Positions 18,194 through 29,561 of a DNA stretch of 64,000 bases are shown in pieces. The DNA comes from Pseudomonas sp. S31 (GTDB lineage Bacteria; Pseudomonadota; Gammaproteobacteria; Pseudomonadales; Pseudomonadaceae), in contig NZ_JACVVE010000005.1 in assembly GCF_016648105.1 (NCBI RefSeq), positions 1 to 64,000 on the forward strand, written 5' to 3'. Position 1 is the first letter of the stretch, and the number at the start of each line of letters is the position of its first letter. The notes under the pieces are model-generated. The model did no database searches, was not told the DNA's origin, and saw nothing but the letters and a program-made list of their open reading frames with translations. Position numbers and translations under genes: made by a program.

Positions 18194-19072
18194 ATGAGTT
18201 CCAGCACACCGTTGTCCGGAGTCAACCAACCGCTGCGTGGCATTGCCTTGGTGGTGGTGGCCACGTTCCTGTTCGCCAGCCACGACGCGCTGTCGAAGTT
18301 CCTTGGCGGCGTGTACCCGGTGGTGTTGGTGGTGTGGGCGCGCTATGTGGTGCACACCCTGCTGATGGCCGGCATCTTCCTGCCCAAGGCCGGCCTCAAC
18401 GTGCTGCGTACCCGTCGCCCGGTGCTGCAGACCTTGCGAGCGCTGTGCCTGCTCAGCACCAGCCTGCTGTTCACCACCGGGCTGCAGTACCTGCCGCTGG
18501 CCGAGGCGACTTCGGTCAACTTCCTCGCCCCGGTGCTGGTCACCGCGCTGTCGGCACCGCTGCTGCGCGAGCGGGTCACGGTGGGGCAATGGGTGGCGGT
18601 GGTGTTGGGGTTCATCGGCGTGCTGGTGGTGGTGCACCCGGGGGGCGCGATGTTCACCCCGGCCATTCTCTATCCGTTCGGCTCGGCCATGGGCTTCTGC
18701 TTCTACCAGTTGCTCACCCGCCTGGTAGCTGCCCACGACAGCCCGACCACCAGCAACTTCTATGCAGGCCTGTGCAACACCTTGGTGATGAGCCTTCTGG
18801 TGCCGTTCTTCTGGGAGGTGCCGCGCTGGGACCATGCGCTGCTGATGCTGGCCCTGGGCGGCTTCGGCATGAGCGCGCATCTGCTGCTGACCCAGGCCTT
18901 CCGCCATGCAGCGCCAGCGCTGCTGGCGCCGTTCAGCTATTGCCAGATCGTCTTCGCCGGGCTGCTGGGCCTGCTGATCTATGGCCAGGTGCCGGACGAT
19001 GCCAGCCTGTTGGGCATCGCCATCATCTGCCTGAGCGGCCTGGGCGCAGCGTGGATGCAGCGCAAGCGCTGA
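18194..19072 (+). CDS. DMT-family (EamA) transporter
   Basis: A 292-residue inner-membrane protein of about ten hydrophobic helices in two EamA halves (residues about 15-145 and 155-285). Typical features are FASHDALSKFLGG in helix 1 and LPLAEATSVNFLAPVL in helix 4. Such proteins usually export amino acids or related metabolites; the substrate cannot be read from the sequence. No codirectional partner gene is close by. The ATG at 18194 begins MSSSTPLSG. Confidence 0.83.
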   Translation: MSSSTPLSGVNQPLRGIALVVVATFLFASHDALSKFLGGVYPVVLVVWARYVVHTLLMAGIFLPKAGLNVLRTRRPVLQTLRALCLLSTSLLFTTGLQYLPLAEATSVNFLAPVLVTALSAPLLRERVTVGQWVAVVLGFIGVLVVVHPGGAMFTPAILYPFGSAMGFCFYQLLTRLVAAHDSPTTSNFYAGLCNTLVMSLLVPFFWEVPRWDHALLMLALGGFGMSAHLLLTQAFRHAAPALLAPFSYCQIVFAGLLGLLIYGQVPDDASLLGIAIICLSGLGAAWMQRKR

Positions 19073-19252
19073 GAGAGCCAGGCTATTACCTTGCAACACT
19101 TGGTCTATTAGCTGTCTGCCTAGGGTCGGCTAATCTTTCCGGTGCTTCGTGTATTTGTTTGACCTGACGAGGGGCAGTTCGGGCGCACGCGCTCGGCTGA
19201 AGCACAAACTGGCATAGACCGGAAATCTGGATAATCGACCCAAAGGTAATAG

Positions 19253-21508
<2,256 letters not shown>

Positions 21509-21521
21509 AGCGAAACTCCAT

Positions 21522-21636
21522 TGTAGGAGCGGCCTTGCGCCGCGAAGGGCCGCAACGCGGCCCCAGGGTACCGGTTCTGGGCCAATACTCCTGGGGCTGC
21601 TGTGCAGCCCTTCGCGGCACAAGGCCGCTCCTACAG
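21522..21636. repeat. inverted pair of REP-like elements
   Basis: TGTAGGAGCGGCCTTGCGCC at 21522 faces GGCACAAGGCCGCTCCTACA ending at 21635, with further GC-rich inverted sequence between them. It separates katG from pssA. Confidence 0.82.
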
Positions 21637-21703
21637 CGCACTGGACCATCGCGCGCTTCCTGTGCAAGCTGGGCAGTATCCGCCCAGAACAGGTGAAACA
21701 ACC

Positions 21704-23032
21704 TTGAGCCCCGAATCCCAGCTGGCCGCGCTGCCAGGTTTCGCCTTGCCCCCTGAGGCGATCGAAGTGCTCCCCGATGCCGCCGCCTATCGTACCTGCC
21801 TGTTGCAACGCATCCGCGAGGCCACCCGGCGCATCGTCATCGTCGCGTTGTACCTGCAGGAAGATGAAGCCGGCCAGGAAGTGCTCGATGCGCTGTACCA
21901 GGCCAAGGCCGCACGGCCGGGCCTGCAGGTGGTCGTGGTAGTCGACTGGTTCCGCGCTCGCCGTGGCCTGCTGGGCGCAGGGCGGCAGCCGGGCAATGCG
22001 GCCTGGTACCAGGCCCAGCGCCAGCTGCGTGGCCTGGATGTGGTGATCCATGGTGTACCGGTGCAAACCCGCGAACTGTTCGGCGTGCTCCACCTCAAGG
22101 GCAGCATCATCGACGACTGCGTGCTGTACACCGGGGCCAGCCTCAACAACGTCTACCTGCACCGCTTCGAGCGTTATCGCCTCGACCGCTACCACCTGTT
22201 CCATTCACAGGCCTTGGCCGATGCCATGGTCGGCCTGGTGCAGCAGTTGCTGCAGCACACGGCCACGCCGCGCCTGGACTTGCCCGCGGCGCCTTCCTCG
22301 CGCCGCCTGCGTGGCGACATTCGGCGTTTGCGCGCACGGCTGCGGCGCATGGCCTATGCCGCGCCGGCTCCGGTCCCGGGGGAGGGGCTGCGGGTGGTTC
22401 CGTTGCTTGGGGTTGGCCGTGGCAATCCGCTCAACCGTGCGGTGTGTGCGTTGCTGGCGGTGGCGCGGACGCGGATCGTGATCAGCACGCCTTACTTCAA
22501 CCCGCCACGGGTGGTGATGCGCGAGATCGACCAGGCGCTCGAGCGCGGAGTGGAGTTGGAATTGATCGTCGGCGATCGTACTGCCAACGACTTCTATATC
22601 GCCCCCGGTGAACCGTTCAGTGCCAGTGGAGCGTTGCCTTACCTGTACGAGGACAACCTGCGGGCGTTCGTCCAACGGCGCCAGGCCGCCATCGCCAGTG
22701 GCCAGTTGCAGGTGCGCATCTGGAACGACCCTGGGCATACCTTCCATGCCAAGGGCGTGTGGGTCGACCAGCGCTATTGCCTGCTGACCGGCAACAACCT
22801 CAACCCACGAGGCTTCAGCCTCGACCTGGAGAACGGCCTGTTGATCGACGACCCCGCCGGGCAGTGGCTGGCGCCCAGGGACGCCGAGCTGCAGGGCATT
22901 CGCCGGCATGCACCGAAGATCGAATCGCCGGCCGAACTGGGCGAGAAGACCGAGCACCCCAAGGAGGTGCGCAAGTTTCTCCGCCGCTTGCGTTACAGCC
23001 GGCTGGAGCCGCTGATCAAGCGGGTGTTGTAG
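21704..23032 (+). CDS. pssA: CDP-diacylglycerol--serine O-phosphatidyltransferase (phospholipase D type)
   Basis: A 442-residue peripheral membrane enzyme that makes phosphatidylserine, the precursor of phosphatidylethanolamine. It has the two HKD motifs of the phospholipase D superfamily: HLKGSIID in VLHLKGSIIDD, and HAKGVWVDQRYCLLTGNNL. It matches E. coli PssA along its length, including VIHGVPVQTRE and GDRTANDFYI, and ends in the basic RKFLRRLRYSRLEPLIKRVL tail. I take the TTG at 21704 as start: AGGTG lies 9 bases upstream and the longer frame would begin inside a REP element. It stands alone. Confidence 0.92.
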   Translation: MSPESQLAALPGFALPPEAIEVLPDAAAYRTCLLQRIREATRRIVIVALYLQEDEAGQEVLDALYQAKAARPGLQVVVVVDWFRARRGLLGAGRQPGNAAWYQAQRQLRGLDVVIHGVPVQTRELFGVLHLKGSIIDDCVLYTGASLNNVYLHRFERYRLDRYHLFHSQALADAMVGLVQQLLQHTATPRLDLPAAPSSRRLRGDIRRLRARLRRMAYAAPAPVPGEGLRVVPLLGVGRGNPLNRAVCALLAVARTRIVISTPYFNPPRVVMREIDQALERGVELELIVGDRTANDFYIAPGEPFSASGALPYLYEDNLRAFVQRRQAAIASGQLQVRIWNDPGHTFHAKGVWVDQRYCLLTGNNLNPRGFSLDLENGLLIDDPAGQWLAPRDAELQGIRRHAPKIESPAELGEKTEHPKEVRKFLRRLRYSRLEPLIKRVL

Positions 23033-23047
23033 GCCAGGCCTGCGCCC

Positions 23048-24004
23048 TCAGGCCGGGGCTCGCTCCTCGTTGGCGGCCTTGGCCGGCTTGTGCCCGGGCT
23101 TGAGCCGCGACACCGCGAACAGAACCACCGCCAGCCCCAGTAGCTGGTAGATGGAAATGTCCTCGCTGAGGATCGCCCACGAGGCCAGCACTGTCAGCAC
23201 CGGGCCCAGGTTGCCGACTGCGGCGGTCTGGGTCGGCCCCATGCGCTGGATCGCCAGCGCTACCCAGTAGATCGGCAGCACGGTGGAGAACACCGCCATC
23301 AGCCCGGCATTCAGCCACACCGCGCCGGGTAGCTGCCACAGCTGGGCGGCCGGTGCCACCAGCAGGTAATGCGCCAGCACCATCAGCGAGGACGCCACGC
23401 CGCACAACCCGGCCAGGCGCATCGAACCCATGCGCTTGAGCATCATCCCGGTACCGGAATAATACAGCGCGTAGGTGACGGCACTGGCGAACACCCACAG
23501 CGAACCCAGCAGCACCTGGTGGCCCATGCCGGACACGCTCAGGTCATGCACGAAGGCGATTCCCAAGCCGAGATAGCACAAGCCCATTGCCCCCAGCGTG
23601 CGGCTGCTCGGCCGTTCGCGCAGGGCGATGGCCTGCAGGATCAGGACCAGGGTGGGGTAGGTGAACAGGATCAGCCGTTCCAGGCCGGCGCTGATGTACT
23701 GCAGCCCGTAGAAGTCGAACAGGCTGGACAGGTAGTAGCCGAGCAACCCCAGCAGCGCCACGCGCAGGCCGTCGCCCAGGCTCAGCGGCGTGCTGGGCTG
23801 TCTGCGGCTGAGCCACACCAGCCAGGCGAACAGTGGCAGCGACAGACCCATGCGCAGGGCCAGCAGGCTGACGGCATCCACCGGGCCTGCGGCGTAGGCG
23901 AGCTTGACGAAGATGGCCTTGAAGCTGAAGCCCAGCGCGGCCAGCACGGCGTACAGCGCACCACTTTGCAGTTGACGGTGCAGCAGGCTGCGTAGAGCGT
24001 TCAT
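23048..24004 (-). CDS. DMT-family (EamA) transporter
   Basis: A 318-residue protein of about ten hydrophobic helices with the EamA duplication. LGFSFKAIFVKLAY opens the first half and the second half ends in a basic, glutamate-rich tail. The ATG at 24004 (MNALRSLL) follows GGAG; an ATG 18 codons upstream is less likely. It converges with pssA, 15 bases apart. Substrate unknown. Confidence 0.83.
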   Translation of the reverse strand: MNALRSLLHRQLQSGALYAVLAALGFSFKAIFVKLAYAAGPVDAVSLLALRMGLSLPLFAWLVWLSRRQPSTPLSLGDGLRVALLGLLGYYLSSLFDFYGLQYISAGLERLILFTYPTLVLILQAIALRERPSSRTLGAMGLCYLGLGIAFVHDLSVSGMGHQVLLGSLWVFASAVTYALYYSGTGMMLKRMGSMRLAGLCGVASSLMVLAHYLLVAPAAQLWQLPGAVWLNAGLMAVFSTVLPIYWVALAIQRMGPTQTAAVGNLGPVLTVLASWAILSEDISIYQLLGLAVVLFAVSRLKPGHKPAKAANEERAPA

Positions 24005-24088
24005 GGGGTCTCCAGTTCTTGGGTGGTCGGGTGGTGGCCTTGTGGCATTATTCTGCAACTAAACCGCTGCACGGCGCTGCGAAAAATC

Positions 24089-24106
24089 ATTGTAAGCGCA
24101 TACAAT
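24089..24106. promoter_or_regulatory. LacI-like operator dyad upstream of the diguanylate cyclase
   Basis: ATTGTA and TACAAT are perfect arms around AGCGCA. The TGTAAGCGCATACA core has the shape of LacI-family operators. It lies 39 bases before the diguanylate cyclase start, in the 140-base gap to the divergent DMT transporter gene, so it could affect either. Confidence 0.45.
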
Positions 24107-24144
24107 CAGGCCTTTTCCGTTTAATCCAATAGGCCGCACTTTTT

Positions 24145-25311
24145 ATGGCGCTTGATCCCATCACGATGCTGACCATCACCATCGCCCTGGCAGCCGCCGC
24201 TGCGCTGTACCTGGCGATCGAGTGGCGCAGCGTGCGTGAACCTTCCCTGCTGTTCTGGAGCGCCGGTTTCTCCACCATCACCATCGGCAGCACCCTGGCA
24301 CTGCTGCGCGGTATCGGTTTGTTGCTGATCGGCATCTGGTTCGCCAATGGCCTGTTGGTCGTGGCCCATGCCTTCTTCCTGGTCGGCGTGGTGCGTTTTA
24401 CCCAGACGCGCCTGTCGCGGGCCTGGCTGTCGATCGTGCTGGTGTGGTGCGCCTTGTTGCTGCTACCAGCCGGGCCGCAGTGGTCCAAGGTCATGCTCAT
24501 GGTCAACTCGCTGCTGGTGGCGCTGCTGACCCTCAAGGCCAGCTCCCTGCTGCGCCCGCACGGCAAGTCGTTGAGCGTCGGCGCCGTACAGCTGCGCTAC
24601 GTGTTGCTGTTGCACGGCCTGTTCTACGTGCTCAAGGCGGTCATCGCCGTGACCCCGGGCACCCTGATCGACCTGGCCACCTTCGGCGGCCTGATCATTC
24701 AGATTTCCCTGGTCGAGGGCGCGATGGCGATCATGCTGATCGCCCTGTCGATGACCGGCACCGTGCGCTACCGCCGTGAAGAACGCATCGCCCGCCTGGC
24801 GGCTCGGGACCCGCTGACCGCGCTGTACAACCGACGAGCGCTGGAAGTGCGGTCCACACACCTGTTCAAGGACGTCACGCCGGCGCGGCCGGGGGCCTTG
24901 CTGCTGATCGACATCGACAACTTCAAGCTGGTCAACGACCTGCACGGCCATGCCGCAGGTGACCGGCTGCTGGTGGCGTTGAGCGAAATGATCCGCGGCG
25001 TGCTGCCGGAGCGTTCGCTGGCGGCGCGGCTGGGCGGTGACGAGTTCGTCATCCTCTTGAGCGATGCCTCCAGCGAGCGCGTGGTGGAGCTGGGCAGCCG
25101 TTTGCGCGACGAGTTCCAGCGCCTGGCCGAGCAGGCGGTGCCGACCCCCGAGGCAGTGACCTTGAGCATCGGCGCCAGCCTGTTCGACCAGCCGCCGCCA
25201 AGCCTGGCGGCGTTGATCGAGCAGGGCGACGTGGCGTTGTACCAGTCCAAGCGCGGGGGGCGGAACAGCATTCGCCTGAACGACCGGACCGTGGCCAGCC
25301 CGGTCAGGTAG
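24145..25311 (+). CDS. membrane-bound diguanylate cyclase
   Basis: A 388-residue protein with six to seven hydrophobic helices (residues 5-210) and a C-terminal GGDEF domain (about 220-380) with intact GGDEF at 297-301, so it should make cyclic-di-GMP. The RxxD inhibitory site is absent: the expected position reads PERS. The helical part resembles no sensor I can name. The family often couples an unknown membrane signal to biofilm or motility control. Confidence 0.87.
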   Translation: MALDPITMLTITIALAAAAALYLAIEWRSVREPSLLFWSAGFSTITIGSTLALLRGIGLLLIGIWFANGLLVVAHAFFLVGVVRFTQTRLSRAWLSIVLVWCALLLLPAGPQWSKVMLMVNSLLVALLTLKASSLLRPHGKSLSVGAVQLRYVLLLHGLFYVLKAVIAVTPGTLIDLATFGGLIIQISLVEGAMAIMLIALSMTGTVRYRREERIARLAARDPLTALYNRRALEVRSTHLFKDVTPARPGALLLIDIDNFKLVNDLHGHAAGDRLLVALSEMIRGVLPERSLAARLGGDEFVILLSDASSERVVELGSRLRDEFQRLAEQAVPTPEAVTLSIGASLFDQPPPSLAALIEQGDVALYQSKRGGRNSIRLNDRTVASPVR

Positions 25312-25354
25312 ATCGCTACCCGCACGGCTGGCGACTGGGGCGGCCCCGGCGATA

Positions 25355-26728
25355 TCAGGTCACGACCTGGTAGCACGGCACATAGGCCGTGCCACCCGGC
25401 AGCTTCATCCGGTGCTGGTCGACGAATGCCTGCAGCAACCGGCCCAGTGGTTCCAGCACCGCGCTGTCGCCGCGGATCTGGTACGGCCCGTGCTCTTCGA
25501 TCAGGCGAATGCCTTTATCCTTCACGTTGCCCGCGACCACCCCGGAAAACGCCCGGCGCAGGTTGGCGGCCAGCTCGTGCGGCGGCTGCTCGCGGTGCAG
25601 GGCCAGCCCGGCCATGTTGGCGTGGGTCGGGTCGAAGGGGTGCTGGAAGCCTTCCTCGATCTTCAGCAGCCAGTTGAAGTGGAAGGCATCGTTGCGCTCG
25701 CGGCGGAACTGCTTCACCGCCTTGAGCCCCTCGACCATCTGCCGGGCGACCTCTGCGGGGTCGTCGATGATGATCTGGTAGTGGCGCTGGGCGGCATCGC
25801 CCAGAGTGGCACCGACGAAATCGTGCAGTTGCTGCAGGAACGGTTCGGCGCTGCGCGGGCCGGTGAGAATCACCGGGAAAGGCAGGTCTTGGTTGTCCGG
25901 GTGCATGAGGATGCCCAGCAGGTACAGGAACTCCTCGGCGGTGCCGGCGCCACCGGGGAAGATGATGATGCCGTGGCCGACACGCACGAAGGCTTCGAGG
26001 CGTTTTTCGATATCGGGCAGGATCACCAGTTCGTTGACGATCGGGTTGGGCGCCTCGGCGGCGATGATGCCCGGCTCGGTCAGGCCCAGGTAGCGGCTGC
26101 CATGCATGCGCTGCTTGGCATGGCCGATGGTCGCGCCCTTCATCGGGCCCTTCATCACACCAGGGCCGCAACCGGTGCAGACGTCCAGCTTGCGCAGGCC
26201 CAGTTCGTGGCCGACCTTCTTGGTGTACTGGTATTCCTCGGTGCTGATCGAGTGACCGCCCCAGCACACGACCATTTTCGGCTCTACGCCTGGACGCAGG
26301 GTGCGGGCGTTGCGCAGCAGGTGGAAGACGTAGTCGGTGATGCCCTGGGAGCTTTCCAGGTCGATGCGCTGGCTGGCCAGTTCGCTTTCGGTGTAGACGA
26401 TATCGCGCAGGGCGCTGAACAGCATCTCGCGGGTGCTGGCGATCATCTCGCCGTCGACGAAGGCGTCGGCGGGGGCGTTCAACAGCTCGAGGCGCACGCC
26501 ACGGTCTTGCTGATGGATACGTACTTCGAAGTCCTTGTAGGCTTCGAGGATGGTCTTGGCATTGTCGACATGGGCGCCGGTGTTGAGGATGGCCAGGGCG
26601 CACTGGCGGAACAGGGTATAGAGGCTACCGGTACCGACTTCGCTCAGTTGCTGGACTTCACGTTGCGACAGCGTTTCCAGGCTGCCTTTGGGGCTGACGG
26701 ATGCATTGATGACATTGCGTTGAGGCAT
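25355..26728 (-). CDS. ppnN: nucleotide 5'-monophosphate nucleosidase
   Basis: A 457-residue LOG-family nucleosidase (formerly YgdH) that cleaves purine and pyrimidine 5'-monophosphates to base and ribose 5-phosphate and, in E. coli, is stimulated by (p)ppGpp. The PGGAGTAEE motif of the LOG fold and the GCGPGVMKGPMKGA nucleotide-site motif are both present; DUF4478 and DUF3412 regions flank the core. The length equals E. coli PpnN within three residues. It stands alone and is followed on the other side by the diguanylate cyclase stop. Confidence 0.93.
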   Translation of the reverse strand: MPQRNVINASVSPKGSLETLSQREVQQLSEVGTGSLYTLFRQCALAILNTGAHVDNAKTILEAYKDFEVRIHQQDRGVRLELLNAPADAFVDGEMIASTREMLFSALRDIVYTESELASQRIDLESSQGITDYVFHLLRNARTLRPGVEPKMVVCWGGHSISTEEYQYTKKVGHELGLRKLDVCTGCGPGVMKGPMKGATIGHAKQRMHGSRYLGLTEPGIIAAEAPNPIVNELVILPDIEKRLEAFVRVGHGIIIFPGGAGTAEEFLYLLGILMHPDNQDLPFPVILTGPRSAEPFLQQLHDFVGATLGDAAQRHYQIIIDDPAEVARQMVEGLKAVKQFRRERNDAFHFNWLLKIEEGFQHPFDPTHANMAGLALHREQPPHELAANLRRAFSGVVAGNVKDKGIRLIEEHGPYQIRGDSAVLEPLGRLLQAFVDQHRMKLPGGTAYVPCYQVVT

Positions 26729-26799
26729 CTAAGTCTTTCCTGTGCAGGTAAAACATCCTTCTTTGACAACACCATACCGGAAAAACTTTATACCGTGTC

Positions 26800-26890
26800 G
26801 CCTGCTTCGCGGATGAATCCGCTCCTACAACAACGCCACCGTTTGCGTGTGCAGTGGGCCCCGTGTAGGAGCGGGTTCACCCGCGAAAAA
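26800..26890. repeat. inverted pair of REP-like elements
   Basis: CCTGCTTCGCGGATGAATCCGCTCCTACA (from about 26801) faces TGTAGGAGCGGGTTCACCCGCG near 26864-26885. It lies between the 3' end of the YeiH gene and the start of ppnN. It is the last REP pair I can see; none appears in the right-hand 27 kb. Confidence 0.8.
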
Positions 26891-26911
26891 CACCCCGCCA
26901 TGCAGGCAGGT

Positions 26912-27973
26912 TCACCCCAGCAACCGCTGTACCCCCAGGGTAATCGCCAGCCCACCCCCGACCAGCCACAGGTTGAGGATCGCCCCGGTCACCAATGCCC
27001 GTGGCCCGGCCTGGCGGATCTGGCTGAAGCGGGTTTCCATGCCCAGCGCGGTCATGGCCATGGTCAATGCGAAGGTATCGAACTGATTGACGGCCTGGGT
27101 CACGCTACCCGAAAGCACTTGCAGCGAATTCACCAGCACCAGCGCGAGGAAGCCAAAGGCGAACCAGGGCACGGCAATGCGCCCGTTGCCTGTGCCCTGG
27201 CCCGGCTGGCGCGAGCGGTTGATCCACAGCCCGACCACCAGCAGCACCGGGACCAGCAACATCACCCGGGTCATCTTGACAATGGTGGCGATATGCGTGG
27301 CCTCGGCGCTGACATTGCTCGCCGCACCGACCACCTGGGCCACCTCGTGCAGGGTGCCGCCGAAGAACAGCCCGGTGCCGAGGGTGTCCAGCGGCAGCCA
27401 GCCGAGGTTGAGCGCCAGTGGGTAGAGGAGCATCGACAAGGTGCCGAACAGCACCACGCTGCCCACCGCCATGGCGCTCTTGTGCGGCGCGCTGCGCAAG
27501 GCCGACTCGAACGCGAGTACCGCTGCTGCGCCGCAGATCGCGCTGCCGGCGGCGGTCAGCAGGGCGGTATCGCGGTCCAGCTTGAGCAGCCGGGTGCCAC
27601 ACCAGACCCCGATCACCAGGGTACTGGTCACCACCAGCACGGCCACCGTCAGCCCCGACCAGCCGACTTCGGCGATTTCCTGCAGGCTGACGCGTAGGCC
27701 GAACAGGGCCACGGCGATGCGCAGCAGCTTGCGCGCGGAAAAGTCGATGCCGCTGCCCCAACTGGCCGGCACGCTGTCGCGCAGGCCATTGCCATACAAG
27801 GCGCCGGCGACGATACCGACGATCAGTGGGCTGATGCCCAGGCTGGCCACCGCTGGCAATGCCGCCAATTCGGTCACTGCCGAGGCGAACAAGGCGACGA
27901 AGAGGATGCCGTTGAGCCGCCCGCGGGTGGCTTGGGTAGGCGCGAACGAGAAGTGGGAAGAGTGCGTGGCCAT
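26912..27973 (-). CDS. YeiH-family putative sulfate exporter
   Basis: A 353-residue inner-membrane protein with about ten helices, of the YeiH/UPF0324 family annotated as putative sulfate exporters. Family marks are GISPLIVGIVAGALYGN, SARKLLRIAVALFGLRVS, GSAICGAAAVLA and GGTLHEVAQVVGA. The ATG at 27973 follows AGGA; ten codons upstream are open but lack a ribosome binding site. It is divergent from a LysR gene, the arrangement of yeiH-yeiE in enterobacteria, and probably regulated by it. Confidence 0.86.
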   Translation of the reverse strand: MATHSSHFSFAPTQATRGRLNGILFVALFASAVTELAALPAVASLGISPLIVGIVAGALYGNGLRDSVPASWGSGIDFSARKLLRIAVALFGLRVSLQEIAEVGWSGLTVAVLVVTSTLVIGVWCGTRLLKLDRDTALLTAAGSAICGAAAVLAFESALRSAPHKSAMAVGSVVLFGTLSMLLYPLALNLGWLPLDTLGTGLFFGGTLHEVAQVVGAASNVSAEATHIATIVKMTRVMLLVPVLLVVGLWINRSRQPGQGTGNGRIAVPWFAFGFLALVLVNSLQVLSGSVTQAVNQFDTFALTMAMTALGMETRFSQIRQAGPRALVTGAILNLWLVGGGLAITLGVQRLLG

Positions 27974-28020
27974 GGTGAGTCCTGCGCAATGGAGTTTCGA
28001 CATGGCCTACGTTAATGCGG

Positions 28021-28034
28021 TTATAAGCTTATAA
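28021..28034. promoter_or_regulatory. perfect palindrome TTATAAGCTTATAA
   Basis: A perfect 14-base palindrome in the 112-base gap between the divergent YeiH and LysR genes. LysR proteins bind such AT-rich dyads, so this is the likely site for the adjacent regulator. Confidence 0.6.
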
Positions 28035-28085
28035 AAAATCGTCATTTACAATGCGAAATATCCGTTTAGCTGATATGTTGAATTC

Positions 28086-28976
28086 ATGACCCCAGAACAG
28101 CTGATAACGTTCGCCACCGTTGCCGAGCATGGCAACATCAGCCATGCCGCACTGGCCCTGCACCTGTCGCAACCGGCGGTGTCCGGCCAGCTCAAGCTGT
28201 TGCAGGAAGCCTTTGGCGAGCCGTTGTACCAGCGTGCCGGGCGCGGTGTGCGGCTGACCCCGGCCGGCGAGCAGTTGCTGGCCCACGCCGAGCGCCTGCG
28301 CGACACCTTCCGCCAGGCCCAGGCGCTACGTGAAGCCATGCTCGGCCTGGAGCGCGGCACATTGCGCATCGGCGCCAGCACCACGCCGGCCAGCTACCTG
28401 CTGCCCTACCTGCTGGCCGATTTCCAGGCCCGCTACCCGGACGTGCTGGTGACCACCAGCAATGGCAACAGCGCCGAGATCGTCGCGGCACTGGACAGCG
28501 TCGATATCGCCCTGATCGAAGGGCCGCCCGGGCAGTCGTTGCCGTTGGGCACCGAGGTCACGCCCTGGCGTGAGGACGAAATCGTCGCCATCGTGCCCAG
28601 CGGCCACCCCTTGGCGGGGCAGGAGCGCCAGGTGCTGGAGGTACTGGGGGATTTTCCGCTGGTGCTGCGCGAAAGCGGCTCGGGGGTGCGGCAGATGGTC
28701 GAGCGGGCGTTTGCCCGCGAGGGCGTGGCGATGCGCGTGGCGCTGGAGATCGCCGGGGTGGAAGGGGTCAAGGAGGCGGTGCGGGCAGGCATGGGGATCG
28801 GCTTCGTCTCGGCCATGTCGATCCGCCATGAGGACGGCGCGCTGCATCGGCTGCGGATCGGGCCGCAGCCGTTGGTCCGGCGCTTTTCCATCCTCATGCC
28901 GCACGCCGCCACGCCTTCACGGGCGGCGGCGCAGTTTTTACGGATGTGTCTGGAGGGGAGCGAGGAGGGCAGTTGA
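28086..28976 (+). CDS. LysR-family regulator, YeiE-like
   Basis: A 296-residue LysR regulator with HTH NISHAALALHLSQPAVSGQL (about residues 16-35) and a CysB-like substrate-binding domain. The placement opposite the YeiH exporter and the sequence type suggest the YeiE group, linked to sulfite or sulfur stress in enteric bacteria. It converges with the LuxR-type gene, 24 bases apart. The role is inferred from the neighbour. Confidence 0.83.
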   Translation: MTPEQLITFATVAEHGNISHAALALHLSQPAVSGQLKLLQEAFGEPLYQRAGRGVRLTPAGEQLLAHAERLRDTFRQAQALREAMLGLERGTLRIGASTTPASYLLPYLLADFQARYPDVLVTTSNGNSAEIVAALDSVDIALIEGPPGQSLPLGTEVTPWREDEIVAIVPSGHPLAGQERQVLEVLGDFPLVLRESGSGVRQMVERAFAREGVAMRVALEIAGVEGVKEAVRAGMGIGFVSAMSIRHEDGALHRLRIGPQPLVRRFSILMPHAATPSRAAAQFLRMCLEGSEEGS

Positions 28977-29000
28977 AGCGTGTGCGATGGTGCTACTTAC

Positions 29001-29561
29001 TCACTTCACCAACCGAGCAATCAACTCTGCGGTCGAATTCACGCTGTATTTCTTCAACAAGCTGCACCGATGGATATCCACGGTCCGCGGGCTGATGCCC
29101 AGCGTCTTGGCCGCTTCCTTGCTCGTCTGCCCATCGACGAGCAATGCCGCGACGTCGCGCTCGCGGGGCGTCAGGGTGATTCTGCTATGGGGCACTTGTG
29201 CCTGCACCGAGTCGGTGAACACCCAGGCAGCATGCTGATAGGGGTCCGCTTCATTGAACCCGTAGCCCCTGACAGTCACCCAGAAGTGCGTGCCGTCCAT
29301 ACGTCGCATGATCCGGTCGTCATTGAAGTGTTCGTGGCGGGATAACAACGGCGCGAAATGTTCGGCCGCATTCAGGAAGTCTTTCTGGGCAGGATAAAGC
29401 ACCGCGAAAGAGGCCCCGATAATACGTTCGGGCGTGGTGCGAAACAGACTCAATGCCCGCTCGTTACAGTGGGTGATCTTACGATTCTCGGCAACGATCA
29501 CGGCCACCGGCAAGTGGTGGAGTATTCCCAGGGCATCAGGCCCGTTGTCGTTACTGCTCAC
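29001..29561 (-). CDS. PAS-LuxR two-domain regulator
   Basis: A 186-residue protein with an N-terminal PAS domain (about residues 8-118; VAENRKITHCNERALSLF) and a C-terminal LuxR-type HTH (about 125-186; LTPREREVAALL-like core, then SKEAAKTLGISPRTVDIHRC). There is no receiver domain, so a small ligand or redox cue at the PAS domain is likelier than phosphorylation. It is divergent from the MFS-M19 pair and is the natural candidate regulator. A perfect 18-base palindrome lies 58 bases upstream of its start. Confidence 0.82.
   Translation of the reverse strand: MSSNDNGPDALGILHHLPVAVIVAENRKITHCNERALSLFRTTPERIIGASFAVLYPAQKDFLNAAEHFAPLLSRHEHFNDDRIMRRMDGTHFWVTVRGYGFNEADPYQHAAWVFTDSVQAQVPHSRITLTPRERDVAALLVDGQTSKEAAKTLGISPRTVDIHRCSLLKKYSVNSTAELIARLVK

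Noticed and set aside
19083-19110. OxyR site upstream of katG
   Set aside because: Two CTATTA half-sites are spaced 22 bases apart as in OxyR sites, but the ATAG half-sites expected between them are missing.
25412-27697. Very long open frame antisense to ppnN and the YeiH gene (761 codons)
   Set aside because: The sense-strand genes are unambiguous; long antisense frames are a by-product of the high GC third position.
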